A stretch of 64,000 nt of DNA from Magicicada septendecula (GCA_034769895.1 CM068367.1:109848654-109912653); one strand, 5' to 3'; shown: positions 37,622 to 49,096, counted from the stretch's first letter. The notes: generated by a model not told the origin, from the sequence alone. Program-made: numbers and translations.

Positions 37622-37797
37622 TTAATCGGGCTATTAGGCCATGGCCCAATATAGAATTCTTACCCTATCGATTTATTCTTTAGCGGGTAGTACTACCTTG
37701 TTCCCGTTCCACTGAAGATGGCCGCCTTGTGTGCGGCCGAAACGTCTGACGTTTATGGAAATGTCTGTATTGGACCACGGCCTAATACCCCGGTTAA
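37622..37797 (+). mobile_element. Short element with 32 bp inverted ends and a hammerhead-like core
   Basis: Inverted ends (37622-37653 and 37767-37797) share TTAATCGGG, TATTAGGCC and CCAATA with about six mismatches. Between them, 37712-37746 reads CTGAAGA, T, a perfect six-pair stem GGCCGC/GCGGCC with a seven-base loop, then GAAACGTC. CTGANGA and GAAA joined by stem II, followed by a GTC cleavage triplet, is the hammerhead core; the ACGT after GAA could form the two-pair stem III of dimeric hammerheads. The unpaired T after CTGAAGA departs from the canonical core. Confidence 0.55.
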
Positions 37798-39275
37798 CAT
37801 GTCTAATAACTATTTCTTCGCCCTAATATTAATTGTTATTAGTTCATTTACGTTCAGCCTGTCAATAGAGTAGGCTTTTTTGTCGTTCTGGATATTCTTT
37901 ACTGTGATTGCTTATAGCGTGTGTTATGAGATAAGAATTCGAATCCGCTAAAAAGGTACCAGATTACTTTATAGATCTTACCTTTATAGATGTCTGTCAG
38001 ACAGTTCTATATATAGGCCTATTGCTATTGCAATTCTAAGATTAATCTCCATAGGCTTCAGTCCCTCTGAACCTTGAAAATGTATCACTGTCCGTATTGT
38101 TTTGCGATGTTGGGCAGTGGAACAGTTGTTTCAAAATGACTTTAGTAGTGGAACTACTAAAATGAAACAATACGAACAGACGCTGTAATGTTATATAACT
38201 TATATGATGATTTATAAGAAACCATCAGTGCTACTCTCCGCTTTATCGGTAGGGAAATAATTATTTCCCTTTGTTTTTTGACTTTCTCGCATACAATTAT
38301 TTAATTAAAGAAATCGGGCCTTCGACTGAATATATCTATATGCCTTACAACACACGTGTAATGCGAAGACATGTAGCCTATATTTTATGTATTTATAATT
38401 TATTGTTCATGTGTTGTGATATAGTCGCAGTATATATATTTTTGACAAACCCCCCTTTCAAACCTTTTATCTCAAATATAAAGATAATCATGAACGTAAA
38501 GTGGGCCTACGCTTTTACGTAAGACGCCGGCAGAAAACCTGTTCTGTTCCCTGCGTCGTTTACCGTTTGTGCTGGAATACCAGGACCGAGGTGTTGCGTG
38601 GACTGCCGGTCTTCCTCCCAGAACTGTTGACAGTCGCTCAACGTCATGGGAAAGTACGGCAACCGCGGTGGACTCGAGTGCCTTAAGGGCCTCCCTCCCA
38701 CATAGTAATTATTAATGTATGATAAAAATTACACACATTTTATGCAGGTTTGTCCCACAATCTACGATAAAGTCACGAAATCAGTCAGACTATACTTTAT
38801 GCGGACTATGAGGATCAAGTTTAGTCCTTATGAATTCACATTCAAATGATCTGATCGTGAAAGTCAAAGATAAAAGTTTAATAAACTGGGGTCGATAGCT
38901 ACTGGGGTCGATAGCCGTTACGTAGTTGTTACTCGCTGTAAGCGTTCAAAAGCTGTCATTCTTCCCAGCAAAACCCGGCACTTCACCAAACAAAATTTAT
39001 GACGCAGCAATAATAATACGTATTAAGAAAACGACGAACGGAGTTTGAAATTCAACGTGAAATCACCGGCGGACGCAGTGCAGCGACGGTAGCAGTAGTG
39101 ATTTTCTAAATGAGAAATTATAATGAAGTATGGTTACAACTGACAGATAGGAAATTACTTCATTGATTTTACTTAAATCGATGGCGGCCGTGAAGGGAAT
39201 CGGGGTGGGGTGGGTGTTGCCAGCTGTTACCACCGCGATATAGACAAAGCGACTGAGCCAGAAAAACAGGACAAG
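37798..39275. other. Non-coding DNA, CpG-richer near 38500-38700 and 39050-39240
   Basis: A 16 bp tandem duplication (ACTGGGGTCGATAGC) lies at 38885-38916. A GC-rich patch at 38520-38700 has open frames on both strands but no recognised motif. ATGGCGGCC at 39181 opens a 20-codon frame only. Confidence 0.4.
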
Positions 39276-39288
39276 TGAGAGAGAAAGA

Positions 39289-39356
<68 letters not shown>

Positions 39357-39382
39357 GTGAGTGAGTGAGTGAGTGAGTGAGA
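39276..39382. repeat. (GA)n with a (GTGA)n extension
   Basis: (GA)n with A interruptions to about 39353, then about seven (GTGA) units. Confidence 0.95.
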
Positions 39383-39889
39383 GAAGAGGAGTAAGGCGAA
39401 GAAGAATAAGAAAGGGGTTTTGTTTGGTTCGGCGGTGGCTCCGGGGTTGGGGGTGCAGATCATTAACGTCTGTTTACTTCATTATGCTGCGACTAACGAA
39501 TTTAACAACACCATCTGTCGAGAAGGGAAGAAGAATTTATACAGCACATAAGTGTAGTGAATAAAACAGGCCGTACGGCAGCTGGCCAAATATAGCCTAC
39601 GTGTGTACTTCGTCTCGTTATACACGTATAGACGCGGACAAACACACACGGCCGCGTGGGACAGACGTATTCGACAGGTCAGCTAGGTAGTTGTATATAG
39701 ATAACAACACGTGTTTTACCGCCAATGCCACCACATTTTTCTTTAATTCTAGTTAGGCAGTATCATCGAGTCTCCCGTCCAGACGTATCGTTCATCTTTC
39801 TCGGTCCTTCGTCTTTATGCTTTTCTTACCGGTCTGTTTCCTTTGCAAGGCTTGTTTCTTGTTCCATTAGAAAGTGAAATGCCTATATT
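39383..39889. other. Non-coding DNA
   Basis: No gene recognised. Confidence 0.45.
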
Positions 39890-40040
39890 TTTGTCATTCT
39901 TCATTGCAGCCATTTGGACGATGGTTTTCGTGTCCAGGTTTTCCTTCTAAATATGGCTTGCTCCGAATTGTGCCTGACAATTTCTTAACATTTCGTACGA
40001 AATAAGTTGCCATCTTCCCATGTTTTCTACTTGTTTAAAA
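39890..40040. repeat. Dispersed repeat pair, copy 1
   Basis: Diverged but co-linear with 41390-41560: TCGTGTCCA, a TTTCC stretch, TGGCTTGCT/TAACTTGCTTTGAAT, TTTCTTAACAT, CGTAC-AAATAAG, and CATCTTCCCATGTTT/CGTCTTTCCGTGTTT. Both copies have the same orientation and flank the LINE fragment at 40270. Confidence 0.6.
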
Positions 40041-40269
40041 TACATAAGTGGCTGGTAACGTGCTCGAGTTTAAATCTATGGCCTGTTTCCACTCATTAGG
40101 TGGCACAGGAAAATTTAATTTGCGCACACCACTCTATGAACGCGCACAAATACACATGCAAGCGTGCATCAGATGTATTATCTGATATCTGACAGTTCAG
40201 ATTGTATCGTCATACCGTCCCGTGCCTCAAGTTATTCACTCTCACTGTTCTAATATCTTTAAAAATATC

Positions 40270-40660
40270 ATCCATAGGAAAGAGACAAGGCTTAAATTTA
40301 ATAAAAAAAATGGCATTGCCTGTTTTACCATATGGATGTGAAACATACAAAGACGATTTTAAACCAAATTCAAACTTCGGAAATTTAGTTTCTGAGAAGA
40401 ACAAAAGGTTGCACGAGACAGGATCGTTTGCGCAGTTAGGATATTAGAGAAGAGCAGCAGGTATTCTCCATAAATGATAAGATTCAGACATACCGCAGGG
40501 ACAGAAAGTACCTAAAGTTGCGTTTCGATATAGACCCTTTGGTACAAGAGATGTAGGAAGACCGAGAGCGAGATGGAGAGATACTCTTGTGAAGATGGAA
40601 CAGGCAAAGTGCCTACTCCGTGAGGTGCAGGAGGAGAAGAAGAAGAATATCGCCCATTCA
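40270..40660 (+). pseudogene. LINE C-terminal fragment
   Basis: RLKFNKKMALPVLPYGCET resembles the L-K-F-Y-K-T-M-A-V-P-x-L-x-Y-G-S-E-x-W motif downstream of RT in APE-type LINEs. After stops and frame changes, YRPFGTRDVGRPRARWRDTL (about 40525-40590) is the G-x-R-x-x-G-R-P-R-x-R-W box. The part between is strongly eroded. The end runs into a GAGGAGAAGAAGAAG stretch, perhaps the 3' tail. It most resembles the fragment at 45.1 kb (YRPVGKRDVAGPRAKW). Confidence 0.65.
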
Positions 40661-41389
40661 CCCCATTCTTGGTATTTGTCTTGCTCTAACACCTGACGGT
40701 CTCATTTCGTCAATTCTTTTTCCTTTGTATTATAATTATTTCTTTCCTGTTCTAATTATTTCTTTTCCACGTCGGTCTTCAATTTCACCATGCCGGCATT
40801 AATTGATCTAATTTGCTATCCTCTTCGTTATGCACCGTCTGTTGTTGTCTTGCAAAGAGCTCCATCCGTAGGTTCTTCCCAAAATCCTTTTCTTCAGTAC
40901 TTTCAGGTGTTTTTTTCATAAAGTTATGACTTAGTCGGAACTTCACAAGTTAAGTCACTTGCCGGTTGTAAAAGGCTTTCATATACTCAAGAGTAGACCG
41001 TCAGTCGACAGTTTTACTTTTCATTAAATGTTTACTTAGTAATGCTATAGCAATTCTTTTAAATAAGTAGTGCAACATTTATGTCTTCAGCAACAAAATG
41101 TCTTCCATTTAGCCTAGATCCAGGCATAAACAGCTACGCTCAAATGCACGCTTCAAGCGAACGGTCTACAGTATTGTCTACGTTATTAAACATTCCAAGT
41201 ATTTTATTGTGGAGTCGATAGGCGTGAACTCCACTTTTGACGGTTCTTTTTATACATTGTCTAAATGTGTCTGAGAGGGAGAGAGGGGTGTGTGCGTGTG
41301 CGTGCGTGTGTGTTTTCCATATTTCCGATCTTTAACTTTATCCTCCGTTCCTTCATTATCCTCTCTTCATTAATGCCCCTTACCACCAA
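40661..41389. other. Non-coding DNA
   Basis: Short GTGTGCGTGTG-like run near 41287-41311. No gene recognised. Confidence 0.45.
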
Positions 41390-41560
41390 AGTGTACAGCA
41401 TAACTTCACTACAGGATTTTCATGACAACCCTGGGTTTCTCGTGTCCAAGGGTTTCCAGTAGAAATGTAACTTGCTTTGAATGGTGCCGGACATTTCCTT
41501 AACATGGTCGTACCAAATAAGGTTCCCGTCTTTCCGTGTTTCCTAGTCAACTCGAACTTA
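41390..41560. repeat. Dispersed repeat pair, copy 2
   Basis: The partner of 39890-40040, in direct orientation about 1.5 kb away. Confidence 0.6.
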
Positions 41561-42639
41561 AATCGACATTAAATCAGCCACAATCTCAATTTTCAGTAGA
41601 GTATTTGGACTCTTTCCTCATTACGATAACAACGATGACGATAAATTAATTGCCGGAAAAACTCATTTACTCGTCGTAAAATTTTAATGTTTATATAACA
41701 TTTTAAACATAATAAAACCCAAGTTTGTGTATTAAATAAATAGGTAATGAAAGTCATTCATTAGGTCAAACTCAAAAACTTCGTTTCTGTGGAGCCAAAA
41801 TGTATTTATTTACAGAACGTAAAAAATTCCCATATCATAAAATGCCTCAAGGACTGTAATTAATAATCACTTAATTTTTAACACCATTTCACGCTCAATT
41901 TTCTTTAATCCTTTAAGTATGTAATAAATGCGGCAACCACATTTTTTTTAGTCGCCTTATCGTGCATTTTATAATCGGTTTCGACATATTTATTGTATAA
42001 TAAATTGTATCTCCAAACGTAAGCCTACACACACAGTAACTCAACTCACCTAACTCTGGTGCCGAGGAATATTTACTTCTCGCTTTGATTCTCGTGTTGC
42101 CTAAGCTACAGTCTAGATTTTCAGCAAACATTATGAATTACGTTTCTCCATTAGGCTACTATGACAATAAACTAATTGTCGGAAAATTCGTTTAGTAGTC
42201 GTCAAATTTTAATGTTGATGTAAAATTGCAAACGTATTAAGTGCAAGTTCGTGTATTAAACACGCTCATGTTACCATCATGTAAATCAGATATCGTCAGG
42301 CGCGATTCTACATAACACGTATCTTTGTCTGCAGTTTTCTCTCCTTCTCGCTGACGTTTTAATTTCGTAATTTTTCATACAGCCATTATACCGTAATCAT
42401 TTGCTTCGTTTGGCGACCTCTCTAATTTTACACTTACACTAATTTTTTCAGAGATGTTGTCAGCGTGACATCATCTCTCCTTTTCATTTGTGTACGTTTG
42501 ACTGCAATATTCGTTTCTAAGTACTTCATCCTTAGTTAGTTTACCAACTTTACTAGAGGCGGCAGCTTTGTTACCAGCCATTCCCCGCGCACGAGGCCGG
42601 GGGAGGTTTTCTTACTGGCAAACTCATTAGGAAGCACTG
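41561..42639. other. AT-rich non-coding DNA
   Basis: The blocks near 41630-41720 and 42165-42265 resemble each other (ATTGCCGGAAAAACTCATTT versus TGTCGGAAAATTCGTTTA, then CGTCxAAATTTTAATGTT), suggesting an old duplication. No gene was found. Confidence 0.4.
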
Positions 42640-43345
42640 GATGGATAATAAGGTTTTGACAAAGGCTAAAAGTTTAAAGGACAAGAGATTGGAAATAGTG
42701 AAACATGCGAACATCGGCATATGGAATGTTCAAAGCTTAGTGAACAAACAGAACTACTACAGAAAATAAAAGATCCAAAACTGGATTTGGTGATGATATT
42801 GGAGACAAAAAGGACTCATTGAGGAGTTGCATTACTTTAGATTCCTTATGTGTAACTTGTATTACGTGGAAGAAGTAGACGCCGATAAAAAAATAATAGA
42901 AAAGTTTAACATTTGTGGAACTATCAAAAAATATTAAAGGGGGAAAGGTCAAACGAAACACTCTTCTAAAATTTTATAAAGTGACGGGGAGTACTACGCG
43001 GTCTTTATGGTAGACTATAGGCCTATAGGACGCAGCCTTGTCCTGGTAGACAGGACGTTTATGGACACTGTACGTAAAGACCCGCAGCCAGTGAGATGAG
43101 ATTTTAAGAGCTGTACTTGGAGTATCCCGGGGAGGGCAAGGAATGATACATAAAGAACGCCCTCGGAATTTACAGCCTGAATGACAGTATCAAGCAGTAC
43201 AGACAGGGTTGGACGGACCATGTACAGAGGACGCGTCAGGGCGGACTACATAAGCAACTGATGTTTTATCTTCCCAGGTAAAACCACAACATCGGGAGAC
43301 AGAAGAAAAGGTGGTCCGATTAATGAGTGTGCAACGGACTGTTAG
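42640..43345 (+). pseudogene. Internally deleted LINE: endonuclease start joined to RT tail
   Basis: ANIGIWNVQSLVNK, then after a frameshift ELLQKIKDPKLDLVMILETK (42700-42815), is the start of the apurinic-type endonuclease (x-I-G-x-W-N-V-x-S-L and L-D-x-x-x-L-Q-E-T-x). Instead of the expected 2-3 kb of endonuclease and RT, the next recognisable part is LLKFYKVT (about 42965) followed by EMRFLRAVLGVSR, LNDSIKQYRQGWTDHVQRT and a final NHNIGRQKKRWSD box (about 43095-43325), in broken frames. The whole RT core, with its DD catalytic box, is missing. The tail is close to that at 48.9 kb. Confidence 0.7.
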
Positions 43346-44177
43346 GTCCAAGGCCTGAAAACGTAGAAGACGTTGAAGAACACCAACTTTACCAAACGAT
43401 TGTAAATCACGTCATCCTCCATGTCCAGACACTAAAAACTCTTACGGTGTTCTTTTTCTCACTCGCTTGACTGTCACCTCTGAAGTCGACAGAGTTTGAG
43501 TCTGGTGTACTCAAACATAACATTTAAACATCTAAAAACTGGCTCAGGTTTAAACCTATTTTATTCTGCACTATAATTTACTTCATCATAAAGTTTCATT
43601 ACTTCTTCATAGTCCTTTTTCAGAAGGTCCAGCTACAACCAACGTTTACTGGTTTCTTGATTCGTTTTTCCACCTTCTTCTTGACTTTCGTAAAAGCGCT
43701 AGTTCTTTCTCTCACGATTCTTTCATTCCGTTTTTACAATTCTCTGAGATACCAACAATTTTCTGAAAGTCTGTTGCTAATACACATTCAAAAACAAAAA
43801 CTTCAAAAATGTACAATGCTTCCTTCAACCTATCTCCCTTATCCGCATCAAGTATTTTTAATAACACCTCTTTACACAGGTATTTTGTTTCTAAATATTT
43901 ACCCAGTCAGCTATAATGTTAGTTTGATGTAGCCTAAACAATTTTCTTTGAACGAATTATTGACAGTAAACGATTGTACTCCTCCTGTAGTACTGTATTA
44001 TTCTAATATTAATTGTCATCGATTCAACATTCATCGTACCTCGTCATCAGCTCGATTCAAATTTATGAAACGGTAACTCATTACTACATACATCGGTGGT
44101 TGTACTGACACTTGAGGCCAGAACGCGGTTAGCTAAATCGATATAAATTCAATGCTTACCCTCTCTGTTTCCCCTTT

Positions 44178-44181
<4 letters not shown>
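43346..44181. other. Non-coding DNA, T/C-rich in part
   Basis: No gene recognised. A long open but low-complexity plus-strand frame lies at 43657-43932. Confidence 0.45.

Positions 44182-44260
<79 letters not shown>
44182..44260. repeat. (TC)n microsatellite
   Basis: About 39 units, followed by short imperfect CTATCTCTCT. Confidence 0.97.
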
Positions 44261-44262
<2 letters not shown>

Positions 44263-45149
44263 ATCTCTCTATCCAAAGAGTGTACAAGTGGTACCGTTTT
44301 CTACCGAGAAGAGGGACTGAATTTAGTAAGAAATATTCCTGCCTGGCAATATCACACCGGCTTCTTTCTTGACAGCCGATATTAGACGACGGTGCAGTTA
44401 ATATATAATAACATTTGAAAAATGTCGATTTTGTGTCTCGCGCGGTGTATTCCTCTTTTCTGGCAGTCGACGTTCTGCCTTACGTATTACCGTGCGAAGG
44501 GTCGTGTGTAATTTCGTCCCATATGATTGGATTTCATTGGATTTCTCTCCCTTTCGCTTTTTTTTCTGTATTATTTGTGACAATATGCCCAAACAAACCT
44601 GAATAAACCGAAGACGAAAACACTGTCGCACCCGCCTGACAAGAATATTGATAATCTGCTTAGGTTTACTTTTTGCACTTAGTGCTTTACTACAAATCGA
44701 CAATCTGTCAGCTGATCAGTGTTTGTTTCTGTTAAGACATTATGGTTCACAAATGTTGACAGATCAGGTGAGAGGTATTAACATTTAAAATTTCTAATAC
44801 TCCAGTACGAATTAAGACAATTATTAGAAACATACTCTGAAGCCGACTTAAATTTTGTAGGTATAACGCGACTCCTTATTTGGATGTAATTTATGAAATA
44901 ACATGCGCTCATCATTTGTCTTTATCGGGCGCGATGTAACCCGTCTAAGTCGAATTCGAACGTATGCCATTCGGGTTTATAACGATAATTTTCTTCGTCC
45001 CATTCCTCTCTTGATCTCAGCTGAGGACGAATGTATCTCACGTTTCGGAGTATGTGATCCAAGTTAACAGTTTTTGGACGTTTAATTTTTTATATACCGT
45101 ACCTTGTCGATCAGTTTGTAGCAGTGCAAACAGAATTGAGTCATTTGTT
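44261..45149. other. Non-coding DNA
   Basis: No gene or element recognised. Confidence 0.45.
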
Positions 45150-45513
45150 CTTAGCCTGAAGGTTTTTTAACACGGTAGCGGTACTAGTTTTGATGTGTGG
45201 AGGTCAAACCAGAGTTATGACAGACAGAGATAAAGCAAAGTTTAAAGCAAAGATGAACGTTATGAGGAGTACTCTGGGCTGTACCATTCTCGATAGAATG
45301 AAGAATGTAGATATACGGACGGAACTGGGTGTCGACCCATTGTTAGAACAGTTAAGGAGCAACAAAATAAGGAGGTATGAACATTTGGGGAAAATGGTAG
45401 GTGACAGGTTTTCAGTGCTAACAATGGAATATAGACCGGTGGGGAAGAGAGATGTAGCAGGGCCGAGAGCGAAGTGGGTCCCGGAACAGGTTCAAGATGA
45501 GACTAATCCTTGA
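45150..45513 (+). pseudogene. LINE C-terminal fragment with (GAT)n tail
   Basis: The frame opens with FFNTVAVLVLMCGGQT (the F-Y-K-T-x-A-V-P-x-L-x-Y-G-x-E-T-W motif), then MNVMRSTLGCTILDRMKN, VDIRTELGV and RRYEHLGKM, and ends in VGKRDVAGPRAKW. This is the complete post-RT order of APE-type insect LINEs, open for about 120 codons. RT and endonuclease are absent, as expected of a 5'-truncated copy. TGATGATGATGATG follows immediately (45511-45530), the same kind of tail as at 49083. Confidence 0.75.
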
Positions 45514-45530
45514 TGATGATGATGTTGATG
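45511..45530. repeat. (GAT)n tail of the LINE copy
   Basis: A short run of GAT/GTT repeats right after the coding remnant, consistent with the 3' terminal simple repeat of this LINE family. Confidence 0.6.
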
Positions 45531-46559
45531 TTAGTCTGCTTATCCATGTAATTTACATTACATTGGGAGTGCACTTTATTTCAGATAAGCCTACTCCGAG
45601 CCGATTAAACGTGGATTTGTGCTGGCTTCCATTGCGTTTAAAACATCTGAACGGACATATAAATCATTTAAGAAACTGGAATCTGCTTGAGTTCTCTTAT
45701 GCTTTCTCGAGCTCAGTATGGTTTTTTCCTTTAAATATCTAGTTATTGCTTTAGGATATCAAGTTCTAGTGTTTACTTTACAATTTGGTTCAATGAAGTT
45801 AATGGACAACGCTAACCGCCAATATGTACATTTGGTAAGGTCAACAGACTTCATTCTGTTCTGTAAGTAAATAAAGACCGAGCTTAAATTCTAAATTAGT
45901 CGGTGTGTAACTATATGTATTTGAAACCTTATCATTTGTTCATGTTGGTTAAAACCGCTGAGACTAGCTCCTCTTGTGACAAAAATTAAGGACAGAAGGT
46001 ATCAGAAGGTATCATAGGCGACGCGCAAAGTGATACGGACTCATAAGGAGACGCGTATGTTGTATACAGGTGGACATGAACATTAAGTGTAATGAAAAAT
46101 ACTGCACAGACTGAACTGTATAGAGAGAGCTGTGTTGGCAGTTTGGACAACGTATTGGGTGGCAAAGACGGCAGCGTATGTCGGTGAATTGATGACTAAC
46201 CTTCAGAGGCTTCCTTTCTTCACTTTCATATTTCGGGGTGACCGTGTCTTCCTAGATGACTGTATTCTAGTCGTAAATCGTAGTTCCTTCGTCTAGTTAA
46301 ATGTGTGACTCCGTGTGCACATATCTCTTCACACTGTTATTTAAAAGATGGCTGTGATGGATTATAGATATTAGAATCAAAATGATGGACATTTGTTATC
46401 GCATAAAAATTGTAAATAATACTTTATCAACAAAGTATATCGATTGAGCGATAGAGAGTCAAAAAATAACAAATGTCCACGTAGTATATGATAAAAGACT
46501 AACTAATACAAATAAATACGTAGGCCTACTAGGAAAAAAACGCACGACCCAATTTCCCT
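45531..46559. other. Non-coding DNA
   Basis: No gene recognised. A TAGGCCTA site lies at 46521. Confidence 0.45.
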
Positions 46560-46884
46560 CCTTTTCACTTCTGCCGTACGTTTGGAAAATCATAGTTGTT
46601 ACTAAACGTTCGGGCCTGTGTTCGATACAAAGAATATTGTTTATAGTATATTCCGTGTAAGTGTGATTGTGAATACGTGGGCGAATCTTGTCGAACTTTT
46701 GCAGGTCCATGTGAAAGAGTAAAAACTTCAGAAAGGTAACACTTCTCGATCAAGTTTGGCTGAACACGTGTGGAAGTCGCAACAGAGTTTTATATGGCAG
46801 GATGCTCAAGTTATTAGTGAACAAAAGAAATCGTTCCAACGAAGATTTAAAGAAGCCGTTTGTATAATCATAAATAATAATTAA
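46560..46884 (+). pseudogene. Penelope-like element GIY-YIG endonuclease remnant
   Basis: LPYVWKI (about 46572) fits the linker after RT in Penelope-like elements. YIPCKCDCEYVGESCRTFAG (from 46647) is the GIY-YIG core, in which a Y-x-I-P-C-x-C zinc-binding start leads to Y-V-G-E/Q-T-x-R. After a one-base frame change near 46735 follows RSSLAEHVWKSQQSFIWQDA, matching S-x-L-A-E-H-x-W-x-x-x-H-x-I-x-W-x-x-A, then SFQRRFKEAV (R-R-x-x-E-A), and a stop at 46884. Several frameshifts mark it as dead. Most of the RT is absent upstream. The 3' region runs on to a hammerhead-like motif at 47240, as expected for this retroelement class. Confidence 0.75.
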
Positions 46885-47278
46885 TTGCATTAGTCAGGTT
46901 AGCTGCGAAATTCCGAAATTTAGGTTCTGGCTTTGATCCATTCGTAAAGTACTTTAAATACATAGTTTGGGTGGCCTTGGCGGTGTGCGTAGGCGTTGTT
47001 TGTTGCTAGGTGGAGCCTCCTTGTTTCGCTCTTGTAGCAGTGCTTTGTTGACCTCAGTGGTGTGCAAGTGTTCGTGTTTATTCTGTCTTGTTTTTTGGTG
47101 AGTGTTGCGTGTTTTTCCTAGTATGAATTTGGTGTTATTTAGTCTTTTTATCACATATTATTTGAACATTTATTTTGACTCTATAACTCGTTTCTAGTAT
47201 ATTATTTATGTTCATCATGTATTAATCTTTATAGTTACCCTGAAGACGGCTGCCGATTGTTTGGGGGGCGAAAACGTC
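46885..47278 (+). mobile_element. 3' region of the Penelope-like element, ending in a hammerhead-like motif
   Basis: About 350 bp of spacer follows the endonuclease stop. At 47240-47278 comes CTGAAGA, a GCTGCC...GGGGGGC stem with one mismatch and one GT pair, then GAAAACGTC (one extra A compared with GAAACGTC). A TTTTTATCACAT block at about 47147 and TTTGTGATAACAAAAG just after the motif are roughly inverted, like the inverted flanks at 37.6 kb. The order endonuclease, spacer, hammerhead-like motif is that reported for terminal repeats of Penelope-like elements. Confidence 0.6.
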
Positions 47279-47589
47279 GTTCCGTGTAATTTTTTTGTGA
47301 TAACAAAAGCTCTCTATCTATATTCTAACCAGTGAGAACTAAGCCTAAGTGGTTTGAGTGAAGAAGTGGGACAGTTACGTTACTGAAGACGTTTTCTGGA
47401 GAAAGTCACGACGTTACAGAATCTACAATATAGATTGTCATGTTCTATCATTGTATTGTTCTGTACTTCTGTGTGAGATTTTACAAACGATCTTGTTTGT
47501 ACAATAGAAATCTTCAGTGGCGACGTGTTAACAGAATATCACAGGGACTTGAAAATGGTCTGAAAGTTTGGAAATCTTACACATCGTTT
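47279..47589. other. Non-coding DNA
   Basis: No gene recognised. Confidence 0.45.
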
Positions 47590-47935
<346 letters not shown>

Positions 47936-48149
47936 CCGATGCTGAGTAAAGCAATCCCGTTCCATCATATCCATGAAATAGTCCCGTTTACGTAAAGTAT
48001 GCAACCAGGAGATTTGTTATTGCTAGCACTGTTTTGTCTTAATTAAAAAGAAATTTCATCTCCTGAAACTGACTCATAATATTTATGCAAGTATGTATAG
48101 TGTTCTATGTTTGAATATATAAAAGAAAACCGCTTTTTGCATATTGCAA

Positions 48150-49087
48150 GGAAAGGGATCCCACATCTGAATAGAGCTATACTGACTTTATGTGGAGAAT
48201 AAAATCTTAGTGGAAGCAGAGAGACCGAAAAGAGCTATAGAGTTGGCCTGATCAATTATGGAGTACGACAAGGGTGTCCGTTATCACCTTCTCTTTTTAA
48301 TTTGTATGTTGGCGATGTCATACAAAACTGGCAGATGTGTCTTCTAGAGCATTTTATGATTGGTCACGCTACAATTGACACTTTGTTGTTTGCGGACGAT
48401 CAGGCTATTCTGTCGGACTCGGAAAACAGGTTGCAGATGGGTATACGTTTGCTAAATAGAATCGGCAAGGCAAAGACTCTGGATTACAAGATGATGGCTT
48501 TTGGTGGAACTGATCCCGTACGGCCAAAAATTGTTATAGACGGTACTGTCCTGGAACAAATCGGCAATTTTGAATACCTGGGCTACCATGTGTCTTATAA
48601 TACAAGCAACGGCATTGTAAATAATTTGCATAAGTTCAACCTTGTGTGCGGGACCATCAAGCGAACTCTTTAAGTCAGCAAGTAAAGAAAAACGCCTGAA
48701 ATTCTACAAGGTTATGGCCCTTCACATACGTCTTTATGGGTCTGATAATTTGACTTAACGAAAGGCCAGGCCAGTCGCATTCAAGCGGCTGAAATGAGAT
48801 TTCTCGGGCACGTGGCAGGGTATACTCTCCATGATCATAGAGGAAACACAGATATGCGACAGGAATTGAATATTATGAGTACACTCGACAGGATCGCCCA
48901 GTATCGGCTGAATTGGTGGGAGTATCTTTGCCGAATGGATGACTGCCGCATCCCCAAACAACTATGGAACTACAAGCCGAGGGGACGGAGAGGTGTGGGA
49001 CGTCAGAGGAAGCGCTGGAGTGACCAGCTTAATCGTTTCCTGTTTAAGACCGGGACAAACCATCCTTGGTTTAATCCTTTCAGATGA
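48150..49087 (+). pseudogene. LINE reverse transcriptase, 3' half, with catalytic box
   Basis: From about 48211 the frame reads GVRQGCPLSPSLFNLYVGDV (RT motif with the Q-G-x-x-x-S-P box) and TLLFADDQAILSDSE, in which FADD is the catalytic Y/F-A-D-D box. FEYLGYHVS follows (the F-x-Y-L-G motif). After frame breaks at 48670-48790 come RLKFYKVMALHIRLYGSDN, RIQAAEMRFLGHVAGYTLHD, LNWWEYLCRMDDCRIPKQLW and a final GRRGVGRQRKRW box, to 49087. This is the best-preserved LINE here, an APE-type element of the kind widespread in insects, and its tail matches the fragment at 43.1-43.3 kb. Endonuclease and the first RT motifs are missing, and at least two frame breaks make it inactive. Confidence 0.85.
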
Positions 49088-49096
49088 TGATGATGA
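49083..49096. repeat. (GAT)n tail of the LINE copy
   Basis: GATGATGATGATGA follows the coding remnant directly. Confidence 0.6.

Noticed and set aside
47380-47415. ACTGAAGACGTTTTCTGGAGAAAG near the Penelope-like end
   Set aside because: It has CTGAAGA but lacks GAAACG and a stem.
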